Shown here: positions 18,559 to 27,483 of the stretch, one piece after another
Position numbering within the stretch: the stretch's first letter is position 1
Layout of the letters: every line of letters begins with the position of its first letter
NCBI RefSeq assembly: GCF_000525975.1
Contig: NZ_AODK01000043.1
Coordinates: 1-36,128 of the forward strand
Direction: 5' to 3'
Length of the DNA: 36,128 bases
From: Listeria rocourtiae FSL F6-920
GTDB lineage: Bacteria > Bacillota > Bacilli > Lactobacillales > Listeriaceae
Translations under genes and position numbers: made by a program
The notes under the pieces: model-generated
What the model was told of the DNA's origin: nothing
The model's database searches: none
The model's input: the letters and a program-made list of their open reading frames with translations, nothing else

Positions 18559-19570
18559 CTAATTCTACTCGTAAATCGCCATTTCGCAACCAAGAAGATC
18601 GCAATAAGAATGGCCTAGCTATAAGTGCAATCACTGCTGGTATGACAACCGCGACAAGTAAGAATGCAGTGAATGATAACCAACCAAAATTGGCAATCAA
18701 GAAAAGTGGGGCAACAAAGGCACATAGTCCAAGCCCCGCAACCTCAGCAGATGCCTGCAAATGAAAGATTAGGACGCCAATTGGACTTGCAACCACTGCT
18801 GAAATAAGTGGCACAATCATCACCGCAGGCCGCTTAATGATGTTTGGCGTCTGTAATTTTGGCGTGCAGATTAATTGTGCAAAAAATGCTCCCCAATTAT
18901 TGTCTCTAAATCCGAGCACCGCAAAGGAGACAAACTGCACCGAGCAACCAATCAAAGCTGCTGCACTCGCTGTCGGGTCAAGCTGCAGGGCAATTGCTAA
19001 CGCCGCAGAAGATGCTGGACTTAAAATCAAAATCGCAAAAATGAGTGAGATTACCATTGATGACACAATCGGCGAACCGTCCACAAGTGATGTAATCCCA
19101 CCACTTACCGATGTCAAAACAGGCGCCATGATTTTAGAAAATAAAAGTCCACTTATCCCCCCTGAAAGCAATGCTGCAGCAGGGATTAAAATCATATCAA
19201 AATTTGTTCTCCCTGTTACGCGTTTTCCAACCCAAACCGCAACAATGACAGCCAAGATGGCGCCAATCGGCTCACCGCCAATAATCGCAAACCCACCATT
19301 TTCTAAAGCCAAGATGGCGCCTCCCCCAATAACAGACGCAGCTGCTGCACTAATCACAACAAGTGTGTTAGCGCCAAGACATATCGCAATTCCAACGCCT
19401 AGCCCAGGAATCAGCAATAATTTCCCAACAGCTCCAATCTCTGTTAACCATGTAAAGCCTGCCATCTGTCCAATCGTTTGTAATAATAAACCCATTCCAA
19501 GCGTTACTAAAACCGCATTTGCAATCCCCATTGATGCCTTATAAGAGCGATCAACAATATAATCCTTCAT
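18554..19570 (-). CDS. PTS EIIC-like membrane protein (PTS_EIIC_2 family)
   Basis: A 338-residue integral membrane protein with about ten hydrophobic segments rich in Gly and Ala. GLGVGIAICLGANTLVVISAAAASVIGGGA and the later SPASSAALAIALQLDPTASAAALIGCSVQFVSFAV fit the stand-alone PTS_EIIC_2 family. No EIIA or EIIB gene adjoins it and the substrate is unknown; some members are annotated as regulators or transporters without proof. The start codon at 19570 follows a weak GGGGATAAAG site. It appears monocistronic. Confidence 0.8.
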   Translation of the reverse strand: MKDYIVDRSYKASMGIANAVLVTLGMGLLLQTIGQMAGFTWLTEIGAVGKLLLIPGLGVGIAICLGANTLVVISAAAASVIGGGAILALENGGFAIIGGEPIGAILAVIVAVWVGKRVTGRTNFDMILIPAAALLSGGISGLLFSKIMAPVLTSVSGGITSLVDGSPIVSSMVISLIFAILILSPASSAALAIALQLDPTASAAALIGCSVQFVSFAVLGFRDNNWGAFFAQLICTPKLQTPNIIKRPAVMIVPLISAVVASPIGVLIFHLQASAEVAGLGLCAFVAPLFLIANFGWLSFTAFLLVAVVIPAVIALIARPFLLRSSWLRNGDLRVELE

Positions 19571-19780
19571 ACTTTATCCCCTTTTCTCACTTAATCCTCT
19601 CTATCTTAGCGATAATAGGACTAAAGAGCAAGAAAAGTTTTACTTACTAAACAAAAATAAAGCTGAAATGAATAAAATAGCTTTAAATACCGCAAGAACA
19701 TCCATTCAAATAGAAACAAACGAACTAATGTTCAATATCTAGTTTAGTCTATTAAATATTCATGATATATCAAAAGACAC

Positions 19781-19809
19781 TTAATCTTTCTTACTTTTTT
19801 CTGTATAAT
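19781..19809 (+). promoter_or_regulatory. Promoter of the small membrane protein gene
   Basis: A perfect -10 TATAAT (19804-19809) with a weak -35 TTAATC (19781-19786) 17 bases upstream. It is 31 bases from the start codon. Confidence 0.5.
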
Positions 19810-19840
19810 GGAGATATTACATATAGAAAGGAGTTTTTTC

Positions 19841-20020
19841 ATGAAACTTATCGGCTTAATTCTGCTTATTTTAGGTATCATTGGTATTGGTGTATCCTTT
19901 AGTATCGTTGGGATTATTGGCTTTATCGTTTGCTTAGCCTCTCTTGTCCTTTTCATACTCGGTATCCTGTTCATGATTCGTTCTAAAAGAAAAAATAAAC
20001 GCTCCTATTCATATAGATAA
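19841..20020 (+). CDS. Small two-helix membrane protein
   Basis: A 59-residue protein with two hydrophobic segments (about residues 2-24 and 26-47) separated by only a couple of residues, and a basic tail RSKRKNKRSYSYR that should remain in the cytosol. The ATG at 19841 follows AAAGGAG by 8 bases; an upstream in-frame ATG at 19808 lies in the promoter and is not used. It has its own promoter and terminator, which supports a real gene. Function is unknown; it is reminiscent of small envelope-stress membrane proteins. Confidence 0.75.
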   Translation: MKLIGLILLILGIIGIGVSFSIVGIIGFIVCLASLVLFILGILFMIRSKRKNKRSYSYR

Positions 20021-20023
20021 TAT

Positions 20024-20060
20024 AAAAAGTAGCGATCCGTTTGGCGGATCGCTACTTTTT
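20024..20060. terminator. Bidirectional terminator
   Basis: A perfect 16-bp stem (20024-20039 with 20045-20060), 5-base loop, A5 on one arm and T5 on the other. It ends both the small membrane protein gene and the convergent MreB-like gene, whose stop codon overlaps the arm. Confidence 0.92.
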
Positions 20061-21072
20061 ATCGTGCCGTTACTTTTTCAACATTAATTAATTTATCTAA
20101 ATGCTCTGCTGCCATGCTTGTTCCAAGCGCTACAGATTCGAACGGGGCTGGGGCCAAATGAATTGGCACTAGTATTTGATCGTGTAACCAATCCTGTAAA
20201 CCTTCCAACAACGAGCCGCCACCAGTCAACATCAAGCCACTTGCACGGATATTTCCACTTAATTCAGGCGGACTTGTTTCTAGTGTTGCTTGAACCACAC
20301 CCAAAATACGCTTCAAAAACTCATCAATTTCTTCTTGGAATTCAGTCGATGGAACTTTAATCGTAATTGGAAAGCCAGTAACTAAATCGCGTCCTTCAAT
20401 CTCAATCATCTTCTTTTCAAGCGACGTATCACAATGTAGTTGCCATTTGACTTGTTCCGCAGTTTCTAAGCCAATCAAAACATTATGCTTATTACGAACC
20501 AATTGCGCAATATCACGATCAAGCTCATCTCCTGATTTACGCACCGTTGAGCTCGTGACAATACCTCCATACGAAACGAGCGATGTCGATATTTTTCCAG
20601 CGCCGATGTCTACAATAACATTAGCAATCGGCTTCTCAAACGGTAATCCAGCGCCAATCGTTGCTGCAAGAGAACCTTCTATAAAGTAAAGCGATTTGAC
20701 ACCGAGGGAAAATAAAATGTCTCCAATCGCTTGACGTTCAATATTCGTAGCACCAGGAAGCAGTGAAACAATCAAATCCATTTGTTTAAAACGCTTACCA
20801 GTAACCGCAGTAACGCGACTTTCGACTTTTTGCATTAATCGTAATGTCATATCGAAATCAGCAATAATACCGCCTTGTAATGGGCTGAGCACCACAATCG
20901 ATTCCGGTGTTTTCTCTGCCAGTTCTTTCGCTTCATGGCCAATTTCTAAAACTTTATTTTTCTTCATATCGTATGCTAAAACTGTAGGCTCATGAAAAAT
21001 CATTTTCTCCATGTCTGAGTAGATACTAATATTAGCCGTGCCAATATCAATACCAATTGTAACTTTCCCCAT
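20059..21072 (-). CDS. MreB/Mbl family actin-like protein
   Basis: A 337-residue bacterial actin homologue that forms membrane-associated filaments guiding lateral wall synthesis. The phosphate-1 loop GIDIGTANIS is at residues 7-16, the second phosphate loop is IVDIGAGKIS near residue 155, and the adenosine motif LMLTGGGSLLEGL lies near residue 290. Length matches MreB, Mbl and MreBH (about 335). The sequence is more divergent than a main MreB and no mreC or mreD follows, so it is probably an MreBH-like paralogue. It is transcribed alone. Confidence 0.88.
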   Translation of the reverse strand: MGKVTIGIDIGTANISIYSDMEKMIFHEPTVLAYDMKKNKVLEIGHEAKELAEKTPESIVVLSPLQGGIIADFDMTLRLMQKVESRVTAVTGKRFKQMDLIVSLLPGATNIERQAIGDILFSLGVKSLYFIEGSLAATIGAGLPFEKPIANVIVDIGAGKISTSLVSYGGIVTSSTVRKSGDELDRDIAQLVRNKHNVLIGLETAEQVKWQLHCDTSLEKKMIEIEGRDLVTGFPITIKVPSTEFQEEIDEFLKRILGVVQATLETSPPELSGNIRASGLMLTGGGSLLEGLQDWLHDQILVPIHLAPAPFESVALGTSMAAEHLDKLINVEKVTAR

Positions 21073-21231
21073 ATTTCTTTTCCCACTTTCCTAAATGTTG
21101 ATTTTCAGATTCGCCTCATCGTCTATAGCTATCCTCTTCTAGTATATCAGGTCTAAAAAATATAATCCATGACGAAGCCGTGAACTTTTTGAAAAAAGTG
21201 TGATAAAAAGAAGCAAAACACACCCATTTAA

Positions 21232-21534
21232 TTAGATATGTTTCGCTGGGTATTTTACTGCATTTTTAGCTAGCTTTTCATTTACAATTGTTTCAACATC
21301 GACATCCATTGCATCAGCCATCTGAATTGCATAAATGAAAACGTCCGCTAATTCCTCTAAAATTTCTGTACGTTTGGCACTCACAGCCTCTTTACTTGTC
21401 TTCCATTGAAAGCACTCCAGCAATTCATTAGCCTCGAGCGTGAGAGATACAGCCAAATCTTTTTGCAAATTGTATTGGCCTTCCCAGCCACGCTCCTCAA
21501 TAAACTGACGAATAGTTTGTTTTAATTGCTCCAT
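21232..21534 (-). CDS. MazG-like nucleotide pyrophosphohydrolase
   Basis: A 100-residue all-alpha NTP pyrophosphatase of the MazG/RS21-C6 type, which hydrolyses (often non-canonical) dNTPs to monophosphate and pyrophosphate. The metal-binding motif is present: E34-x-x-E37 in LEANELLE and E61-x-x-D64 in EELADVF. The sequence begins MEQLKQTIRQFIEERGW as in the family. It starts 42 bases after mtlD with AGGGG upstream and no terminator between them, so some read-through from the mannitol operon is likely. Confidence 0.88.
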   Translation of the reverse strand: MEQLKQTIRQFIEERGWEGQYNLQKDLAVSLTLEANELLECFQWKTSKEAVSAKRTEILEELADVFIYAIQMADAMDVDVETIVNEKLAKNAVKYPAKHI

Positions 21535-21576
21535 TGTGCTACCCCTTTTTTAAAGAGCGTAACATATATTACTACA

Positions 21577-22722
21577 TCAAGCTAGTTTTAAATAGGAATC
21601 CTTTACTTTCTCAAACAGCTTCGAGTAACTTTCAATACCAGTTACATCAGCAATTGCTTTTTCAAGCCCCACTGCTGCAACAAGCGCCTGTAGCTCTACA
21701 GCCTCCGTATCATCTGGATCATTAAAACGTAAAGCTGCAGCAATCGCATCAGCAAGTGCTTTCGGCGTTTCATTAAAGGCTTCAACAAACTGACGTGCTG
21801 GCTGAACAAAGCGATCATTTGGTCCTAATTTACGCATTGGTGAGCGGCCGACACGCGATACGTAATCCGAAATATAAGGATTTTTGAATCTTTCAATAAT
21901 TTTGTCAATATAAGCTTGATGTTCCTTATGCGCAAAATCAAATTTCTTCTCCAGCAAAGCTCCAGTCTCCTCGAGTGCGCTACGAACAGCGAATAGTACT
22001 TTTTCATTATGAATAGCAGCTTCAATGGAATCGATATTTTTCATGTGGCCTACATAAGCAGTAACGGCATGTCCCGTATTGACCGTAAACAATTTTCGCT
22101 CAATATATGGGGTTAAGTCAGCCACATAAGTTATTCCAGGAACTTCTGGCGCCGCAACTTTAATCGCGCTTTCTTCCACAACCCATTCATAAAAAGGCTC
22201 CACTAGAACTGTTAGCGGATCATTATGCGTTTGGTTAGGAACAATCCGATCAACTGCCGCATTCGGAAATGATATAAATTCATCCGCGTATTTTTTCTCG
22301 GCATCCGTTAATTCATCATAAACACTAGCTTGAAGTGACTCAGAGGCACCAATCATATTCTCGCACGCCATCACAACTAACGGTTTTTTGATTACTATTC
22401 TCGCTTTAATTGCAGCGACTAGCGTTTTCGCAATAAACGGCAAAATCGTTGGACCAACAGCTGTCGTCACAAGCTCCGTTTCCAAAATAGCAGCAATCAC
22501 TTGCTCCGGATTTTTCTGACTGTTAATCGCACTAACATCTGTAATCAAATCCACTCGCTGTGAATCATCGGCCAAAATCACGTTGTACTGCTTTTTCTCG
22601 TTTAAAGCATCTACAACCGTTTCATTCACATCTACAAACGTGACATGATATTTTGCCTCATGTAGCAACTGCCCAATAAATCCACGCCCAATATTCCCAG
22701 CACCAAAATGTACGGCAATCAT
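21577..22722 (-). CDS. mtlD: Mannitol-1-phosphate 5-dehydrogenase
   Basis: A 381-residue NAD-dependent enzyme that oxidises mannitol 1-phosphate to fructose 6-phosphate. The N-terminal dinucleotide motif HFGAGNIGRGFIG is at residues 5-17. The catalytic region contains VNTGHAVTAYVGH, with the Lys and His of polyol-type dehydrogenases nearby. Length matches the family (about 380). Its ATG overlaps the mtlF stop by four bases, giving coupled translation. It is the last mannitol gene of the operon. Confidence 0.97.
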   Translation of the reverse strand: MIAVHFGAGNIGRGFIGQLLHEAKYHVTFVDVNETVVDALNEKKQYNVILADDSQRVDLITDVSAINSQKNPEQVIAAILETELVTTAVGPTILPFIAKTLVAAIKARIVIKKPLVVMACENMIGASESLQASVYDELTDAEKKYADEFISFPNAAVDRIVPNQTHNDPLTVLVEPFYEWVVEESAIKVAAPEVPGITYVADLTPYIERKLFTVNTGHAVTAYVGHMKNIDSIEAAIHNEKVLFAVRSALEETGALLEKKFDFAHKEHQAYIDKIIERFKNPYISDYVSRVGRSPMRKLGPNDRFVQPARQFVEAFNETPKALADAIAAALRFNDPDDTEAVELQALVAAVGLEKAIADVTGIESYSKLFEKVKDSYLKLA

Positions 22723-23153
22723 GCGCTTTCGCTCCCCTCAAAGAAGTCTATAATCTCTTGTTTCGTCTCAGCTGCAACGATTTGTGCTACATTCTCTTCT
22801 TCCGAGCAGACAATCGCGATGCTACTTAGCAAATCCATATGCTCCCCGTTCGCACCGGCAATTCCTATTAAAACTTTCACCTCGTTGCCGTCAAATGAAA
22901 CACCATCTGGTACCTGTAAAATAACGATTCCCGAATTTTTAATCATATCTCTTGAATCATCCGTGCCGTGGGGAATCGCCACCATATTCCCAATAAACGT
23001 TGTCGTCAAAGCGTCTCGTTCTTTCATCTTCTCAATATAAGGCATTTCCACATATCCCTGCTCCACTAGCAGTTGTCCCGCTGCAGTAATCGCCTCCTCC
23101 TTCGTACTAAAGGCTTGTTTCAAAGCAATATCCTGACTATTCAATGCTACCAT
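22719..23153 (-). CDS. mtlF: Mannitol-specific PTS enzyme IIA
   Basis: A 144-residue EIIA of the fructose-mannitol family. It takes phosphate from HPr on His62 (VAIPHGTDDS) and passes it to the EIIB cysteine of MtlA. The frame starts one base after the mtlR stop, and its end overlaps mtlD by 4. As in Geobacillus, EIIA is a separate protein from EIICB. Confidence 0.97.
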   Translation of the reverse strand: MVALNSQDIALKQAFSTKEEAITAAGQLLVEQGYVEMPYIEKMKERDALTTTFIGNMVAIPHGTDDSRDMIKNSGIVILQVPDGVSFDGNEVKVLIGIAGANGEHMDLLSSIAIVCSEEENVAQIVAAETKQEIIDFFEGSESA

Positions 23154-23154
23154 C

Positions 23155-25239
23155 CTATTTCCTCCTCATATCATGTAAAAATCCATTCAATTTCCTAATT
23201 ATAAAAGCTGTGATTTCAGTACCATTTCCTGATTCCAATAATCGCGTTGTCTCTATGCTCTCAACTGCCATTGCACTAATAAAGCTCATCACTTCAAGCC
23301 CTTGTGGCGCCAATTTTTCTGGTGCCAGCAAAACGAGTAAAGTTGTTGCTGCTACATTACCGCCACCCATCGCTGGTACATCGACCGCATCCTGCAACGA
23401 GAAAATCTGAAAAACCGGCTGATGCACAAACTCGTTTCGAACATGAAACAAAGCGAGACGTGTCTCGGGAATCCCAAAGCCGCTCCATTTTTCCCGTTCT
23501 AACAACGAGCGCAACAATATCTCCACCTGAATTTCCCGCTCCTGTGCAAACATTGCCATACAAACCGCTCGCAATGTGTCTTCTAAATCATGCTGTGTAT
23601 CCTCCATTTTCACAACCTGAAATCCCTTCAAAATTGCCAAAATCGTGTTCATATATTCCTGCTCATTTTCCAAATGATGCACTGCTTCAAGTAAAGTCAT
23701 TCGTTCTTCTTGCTCTCTGGTCTCCTTCTGAGGCATAAACATTTCCTTTTGCTTCAAAAAAACCTCAATCTTCGAAATTTCTCGATCTGTCAGCATTGGA
23801 CTCACCAAGAAATATTCGAAATCGACTTTCCCCAAATCAATCGTTGAAACAATAACATCAAAATGTTGTGTATTACGATGATTCAAGATTTCAAACAACG
23901 ACACATTTTGCAAATCCTTGAGCTGTGGTAAAGCCTGTTTCAAGCGTGTCGCTAGCATCTTAGACGTCCCAATACCACTCGAACAAACGACTAACCCAGA
24001 AAATACCTGATGCTCATTTTTCTGCAACAACGCTGCCCCGAAATGTAGAACCAAATAACCAATTTCCTCATCCGGAACATCCGATTGTTGATAAATCTCG
24101 CGAAACGCCACACGTACAATTTTGAAAAGTGACGGATAGTCATGCTTTATTGTCTTAATCAAAGGGTTGTGAATGCGCATATTTTGGTCCAATCTACGCA
24201 ACGCAGGTCGCAAATGCGCAGTCAATCCACTGAGCAATGCTTCTTCCTGAAAAGAACTACCAAGCTCTCTCTCTACTTTTGAAATAAGCCGTTTTGCAAT
24301 CGTCACCGCCTGCACATTCTCATTCCCAGAGAAGATTCCAGTCTCGTCTTGTGCCTTAGCCCCGCGAATATGTGTCGTCACATAAAACGCTTCCCCATCT
24401 GGCACAACAAACGCTTCCATATCCAAACAAGCAGCTAGTAATTCTTTCGCTACTGTAAATTCTGGAAAATCACGGAAATATGCTTGTTCCGATTTCATCT
24501 CTTGCAAATAATTCCCACTAATCATGCGCTCTACTGAAATCGAAATATGCACAATAAGTGTCAAATATGCCTCATCTGTTATTTCATAAGCCAAATCCTT
24601 ACGCCAAGCACGAATATTTCCTTCCACTTTTTGAATCAGTGAATGATCAATTACATTTAGTAAGCGCTCATCCGCCAACATCTCCAGCTCATCTTGCTTC
24701 TGCCGCTGGAACAATTGAAACAGTGAATTTTTCGAGCCAGTCATCGCGATTAAATCACTGAGTAAGGCTCGTTTTGTGGCTTCTTCTGCAATCAATTTGA
24801 CACCATAACCACGTTTTCGCTCAATCTCCGCGCGTCCAATCAGTTCTTCTTCTAGCTTTGTCAAATCACTGCTCACCGTTGATATCGTCACATTCAAATC
24901 ATTCGCCAATACAATCAATTTCACCGGCTCATTTTCCTTCAGTAACGTTTTCAGAATAAACTGCTGTCGCTCCATTGGTGTAAATTCATTGTACGAAAGG
25001 TCGAGTAGCTGCCATTTGAAATCTTGACGACTAGACTCCGATCCAAACACAGAAATTTTAGCATCTTTACGCTCCAAAGCTAGCTGATATGAACCCAAAA
25101 CAGCCTCCACTTCCTTCAGATCCCGCCTAATCGTCCGCTCACTCACATCCATATATTCCGCCAAGTCCGCTGTTGCTACCGGTTCATGGCTCATTAAAAG
25201 CTGTTCCAATATAAGTCTCGTCCTTGCCGAAATATACAT
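23155..25239 (-). CDS. mtlR: Mannitol operon transcriptional activator MtlR
   Basis: A 694-residue PRD-type activator. The N-terminal HTH (VATADLAEYMDVSERTIRRDL, residues 21-41) and a second HTH near 105-130 bind DNA. PRD1 holds His231 and His289, PRD2 holds His342 and His399. An EIIB-Gat-like domain carries Cys419 (VVCSSGIGTSK) and a C-terminal EIIA-Mtl-like domain carries His599 (LALFHVRNE). In the family, PRD2 phosphorylation by HPr activates, while phosphorylation of the EIIB-like domain inhibits when mannitol is absent. All these sites are kept. The gene is 16 bases after mtlA. Confidence 0.96.
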   Translation of the reverse strand: MYISARTRLILEQLLMSHEPVATADLAEYMDVSERTIRRDLKEVEAVLGSYQLALERKDAKISVFGSESSRQDFKWQLLDLSYNEFTPMERQQFILKTLLKENEPVKLIVLANDLNVTISTVSSDLTKLEEELIGRAEIERKRGYGVKLIAEEATKRALLSDLIAMTGSKNSLFQLFQRQKQDELEMLADERLLNVIDHSLIQKVEGNIRAWRKDLAYEITDEAYLTLIVHISISVERMISGNYLQEMKSEQAYFRDFPEFTVAKELLAACLDMEAFVVPDGEAFYVTTHIRGAKAQDETGIFSGNENVQAVTIAKRLISKVERELGSSFQEEALLSGLTAHLRPALRRLDQNMRIHNPLIKTIKHDYPSLFKIVRVAFREIYQQSDVPDEEIGYLVLHFGAALLQKNEHQVFSGLVVCSSGIGTSKMLATRLKQALPQLKDLQNVSLFEILNHRNTQHFDVIVSTIDLGKVDFEYFLVSPMLTDREISKIEVFLKQKEMFMPQKETREQEERMTLLEAVHHLENEQEYMNTILAILKGFQVVKMEDTQHDLEDTLRAVCMAMFAQEREIQVEILLRSLLEREKWSGFGIPETRLALFHVRNEFVHQPVFQIFSLQDAVDVPAMGGGNVAATTLLVLLAPEKLAPQGLEVMSFISAMAVESIETTRLLESGNGTEITAFIIRKLNGFLHDMRRK

Positions 25240-25255
25240 CTAAAAATTCCCCCAG

Positions 25256-26695
25256 TTATTTCTGGTCAGCCAAATTCTGTACTAATTCATCATATTTATG
25301 ACTATTCAAGAAATTGTCCACCGAAATATGATAGGCTTTTGGTAGTTTTTCCGTTGCACGGGCCGTTAAATCTTGATGTGTAACGACAATGTCGGCATCT
25401 TCAGGCAATTGAGCAATTGCAAAATTCACAACCTCAATATCCAACCCAGCCTTTTTCACCTTATTACGCAACACTGACGCTCCCATCGCACTCGACCCCA
25501 TGCCAGCATCACACGCAAAAATAATTTTCCTCGTTCCAACTGGAATACCATCCGTTGCCAATTCTGCGTCAGTCACACTAACAACCGCACTAGCAAGCGT
25601 CGCCTTTTTCCCTTTCATTTTAGCCATCTTTTGCTCCGCTGTTTTTAGTTCCGCATCATCTGTCGCTTTCGACGTTTTCAGCACCACCGCAGACACCGCA
25701 AACGAAACAAGTGTCGCAAATAATACGCCACAAATAATACCAAGATAATCGCCTCGCGGTGTCAAAGCAAGTATCGCAAAAATACTACCCGGAGAAGCTG
25801 TTGCAACGAGTCCAACGTTAAACAAATTAAATGTAATTATCCCAGTCATGCCACCAGCGATAGCACCGATAATAAGCGCGGGTTTCATCAATACATACGG
25901 GAAATAAATCTCATGAATCCCACCTAAGAACTGAATAATAATCGCGCCTGGAGCTGTCTGTCTCGCCGTTCCACTACCGAAAATGGTGTACGCCAACAAA
26001 ATTCCCAGACCCGGTCCAGGATTCGTTTCCACTAAGAACAGAATCGATTTACCTGTACTAACTGCCTGATCAATTCCAAGCGGTGCCAAAACCCCTTGAT
26101 TAATTGCGTTATTCAAGAACAATACTTTTCCAGGTTCCACTAAGATACTAACAAGCGGTAACAAATGATTATCAATTAAAAACTGAACTCCGGAGGCCAT
26201 CGCCGTATTCACTGCTTGAAGCGCAGGCCCGATTGTCTTTAAGGATACAACTGCCAAAATCCCCGCTAAAATACCAGCTGAGAAATTGTTGACCAGCATT
26301 TCAAAACCAGCCCGAATTTTTCCTTCCATCATTTTATCGAATTTCTTCATTAGCCAAGCCGCAAATGGGCCTAAAATCATCGCGCCCAAGAACATCGGCA
26401 TCGAAGTACCCACAACTGCCCCCATCGTGACAGCCGCACCAACGACTCCACCACGCGTATCATACACCAGTTTACCACCTGTGTAGCCAATCAAAAGGGG
26501 TAATAAATACTTAATCATCGGATCGACTAATTTGGCAATCTCCTCATTTGGCCACCAACCAGTCGGAATAAATAGTGCCGTAATAAGGCCCCATGCAATA
26601 AACGCCCCAATATTGGGCATAATCATACCACTTAAAAAACTACCAAAATGCTGAACCTTCACACGAAAGCCAGACTTCGCTTGTTGTTGCTCCAT
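25256..26695 (-). CDS. mtlA: Mannitol-specific PTS enzyme IICB
   Basis: A 479-residue mannitol permease-phosphotransferase. The membrane IIC domain (about 15-345) contains the substrate motif GGIHEIYFPYVLMKP (258-272). After a linker of about 40 residues the IIB domain carries the phospho-cysteine Cys395 in FACDAGMGSSAMG. There is no fused IIA. The frame opens at 26734, but the ATG at 26695 follows AGGAGG by 9 bases and gives the normal start. It is the first gene of mtlA-mtlR-mtlF-mtlD. Confidence 0.97.
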   Translation of the reverse strand: MEQQQAKSGFRVKVQHFGSFLSGMIMPNIGAFIAWGLITALFIPTGWWPNEEIAKLVDPMIKYLLPLLIGYTGGKLVYDTRGGVVGAAVTMGAVVGTSMPMFLGAMILGPFAAWLMKKFDKMMEGKIRAGFEMLVNNFSAGILAGILAVVSLKTIGPALQAVNTAMASGVQFLIDNHLLPLVSILVEPGKVLFLNNAINQGVLAPLGIDQAVSTGKSILFLVETNPGPGLGILLAYTIFGSGTARQTAPGAIIIQFLGGIHEIYFPYVLMKPALIIGAIAGGMTGIITFNLFNVGLVATASPGSIFAILALTPRGDYLGIICGVLFATLVSFAVSAVVLKTSKATDDAELKTAEQKMAKMKGKKATLASAVVSVTDAELATDGIPVGTRKIIFACDAGMGSSAMGASVLRNKVKKAGLDIEVVNFAIAQLPEDADIVVTHQDLTARATEKLPKAYHISVDNFLNSHKYDELVQNLADQK

Positions 26696-26840
26696 TTCCT
26701 GTGTCCTCCTATATTCTTTCCTGATATCCAGCAAAGAATCCCTTTGTTTTCTGCTTCAAAGCGATGCCTCGCCCGCTCCACTAAAGAAAGTGCGCCCTTT
26801 CCAAATACTAGCTTCACATATTGGCTTAGCTCTTACATCC

Positions 26841-26869
26841 ATTGTATGATAGCGGTATCAACATAGCAA
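26841..26869 (-). promoter_or_regulatory. mtl operon promoter with embedded cre site
   Basis: On the minus strand: -35 TTGCTA (26869-26864), 17 bases, -10 TACAAT (26846-26841). The spacer contains TGATAGCGGTATCA (26847-26860), a palindrome matching the cre consensus TGWNANCGNTNWCA at every position. CcpA bound there would block polymerase, giving glucose repression of mannitol use. Confidence 0.8.
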
Positions 26870-26887
26870 TATAATCAAAATTGGAAT

Positions 26888-26908
26888 TTGTCCTCGTTGG
26901 ATGGACAA
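26888..26908 (-). promoter_or_regulatory. Probable MtlR operator
   Basis: A perfect inverted repeat TTGTCC-N9-GGACAA centred about 64 bases upstream of the expected mtl start site, the right place for an activator. The outer bases agree with the TTGNC...GNCAA ends of the Bacillus MtlR site as I recall it; the inner bases differ. Confidence 0.6.
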
Positions 26909-27072
26909 GATTGGAGAGCAAGTTTATATACTATTTCAAAATTTATATTTCACTTCCAATTCCATTATATTTTGTCTTCTACAATCGAAATTTCTTTATC
27001 CTTATTACACATATCTCTTTTAACAGCGGGTCGGGACAGTGACAACAAGTAACGGCGATTTCTAACCTCAAC

Positions 27073-27112
27073 CCGAAAAACCCTAGTTGTCGGCACAACT
27101 AGGGTTTTTCGG
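27073..27112. terminator. Terminator of the nrd operon
   Basis: A perfect 18-bp stem (27073-27090 with 27095-27112) with a 4-base loop and five A/T pairs near its base. It follows the thioredoxin-like gene by 42 bases on the minus strand. The T run is part of the stem, and the symmetrical hairpin could act in both directions. Confidence 0.8.
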
Positions 27113-27153
27113 TAGCACGATTAGTATTTTTCTTAAATGATTATATCGACCAT

Positions 27154-27483
27154 TCAAGCCTTCTGAGCAACAACTGCTTCCTCAATATGCTCCGGTGGAA
27201 TAAATCCATTCAACCGTGAAACCTCTTCGCCGCCTTTATAAAGTACCAATGTCGGTGTTTGGCGAACGTTGCGATCAAAAAAGAAATTTTCCCCAACTTC
27301 TTCTAATTTCACTTTCAATACCTTCACCTTATCTGCCATCGATGAGTTCTTAAATTCTTGAAAAGAAAGGTCTAACATTTTGCAGTTCGGGCAATTGTCT
27401 TTCCAGTAATCCACGTACACTAATTCTCCCGCTGCAATATGTTGTTCGAATTCTTCCATTGATTTTATTTCGATACTTGTCAT
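27154..27483 (-). CDS. Thioredoxin-like protein of the nrd operon
   Basis: A 109-residue thioredoxin-fold protein. The redox motif is CPNC in VDYWKDNCPNCKML, in place of the classical WCGPC, and the cis-proline is in RQTPTLVLY. The gene overlaps the flavodoxin gene by four bases and ends the operon. It probably reduces the C-terminal Cys pair of NrdE or the flavodoxin-NrdF branch; this is inferred from position. Confidence 0.9.
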   Translation of the reverse strand: MTSIEIKSMEEFEQHIAAGELVYVDYWKDNCPNCKMLDLSFQEFKNSSMADKVKVLKVKLEEVGENFFFDRNVRQTPTLVLYKGGEEVSRLNGFIPPEHIEEAVVAQKA

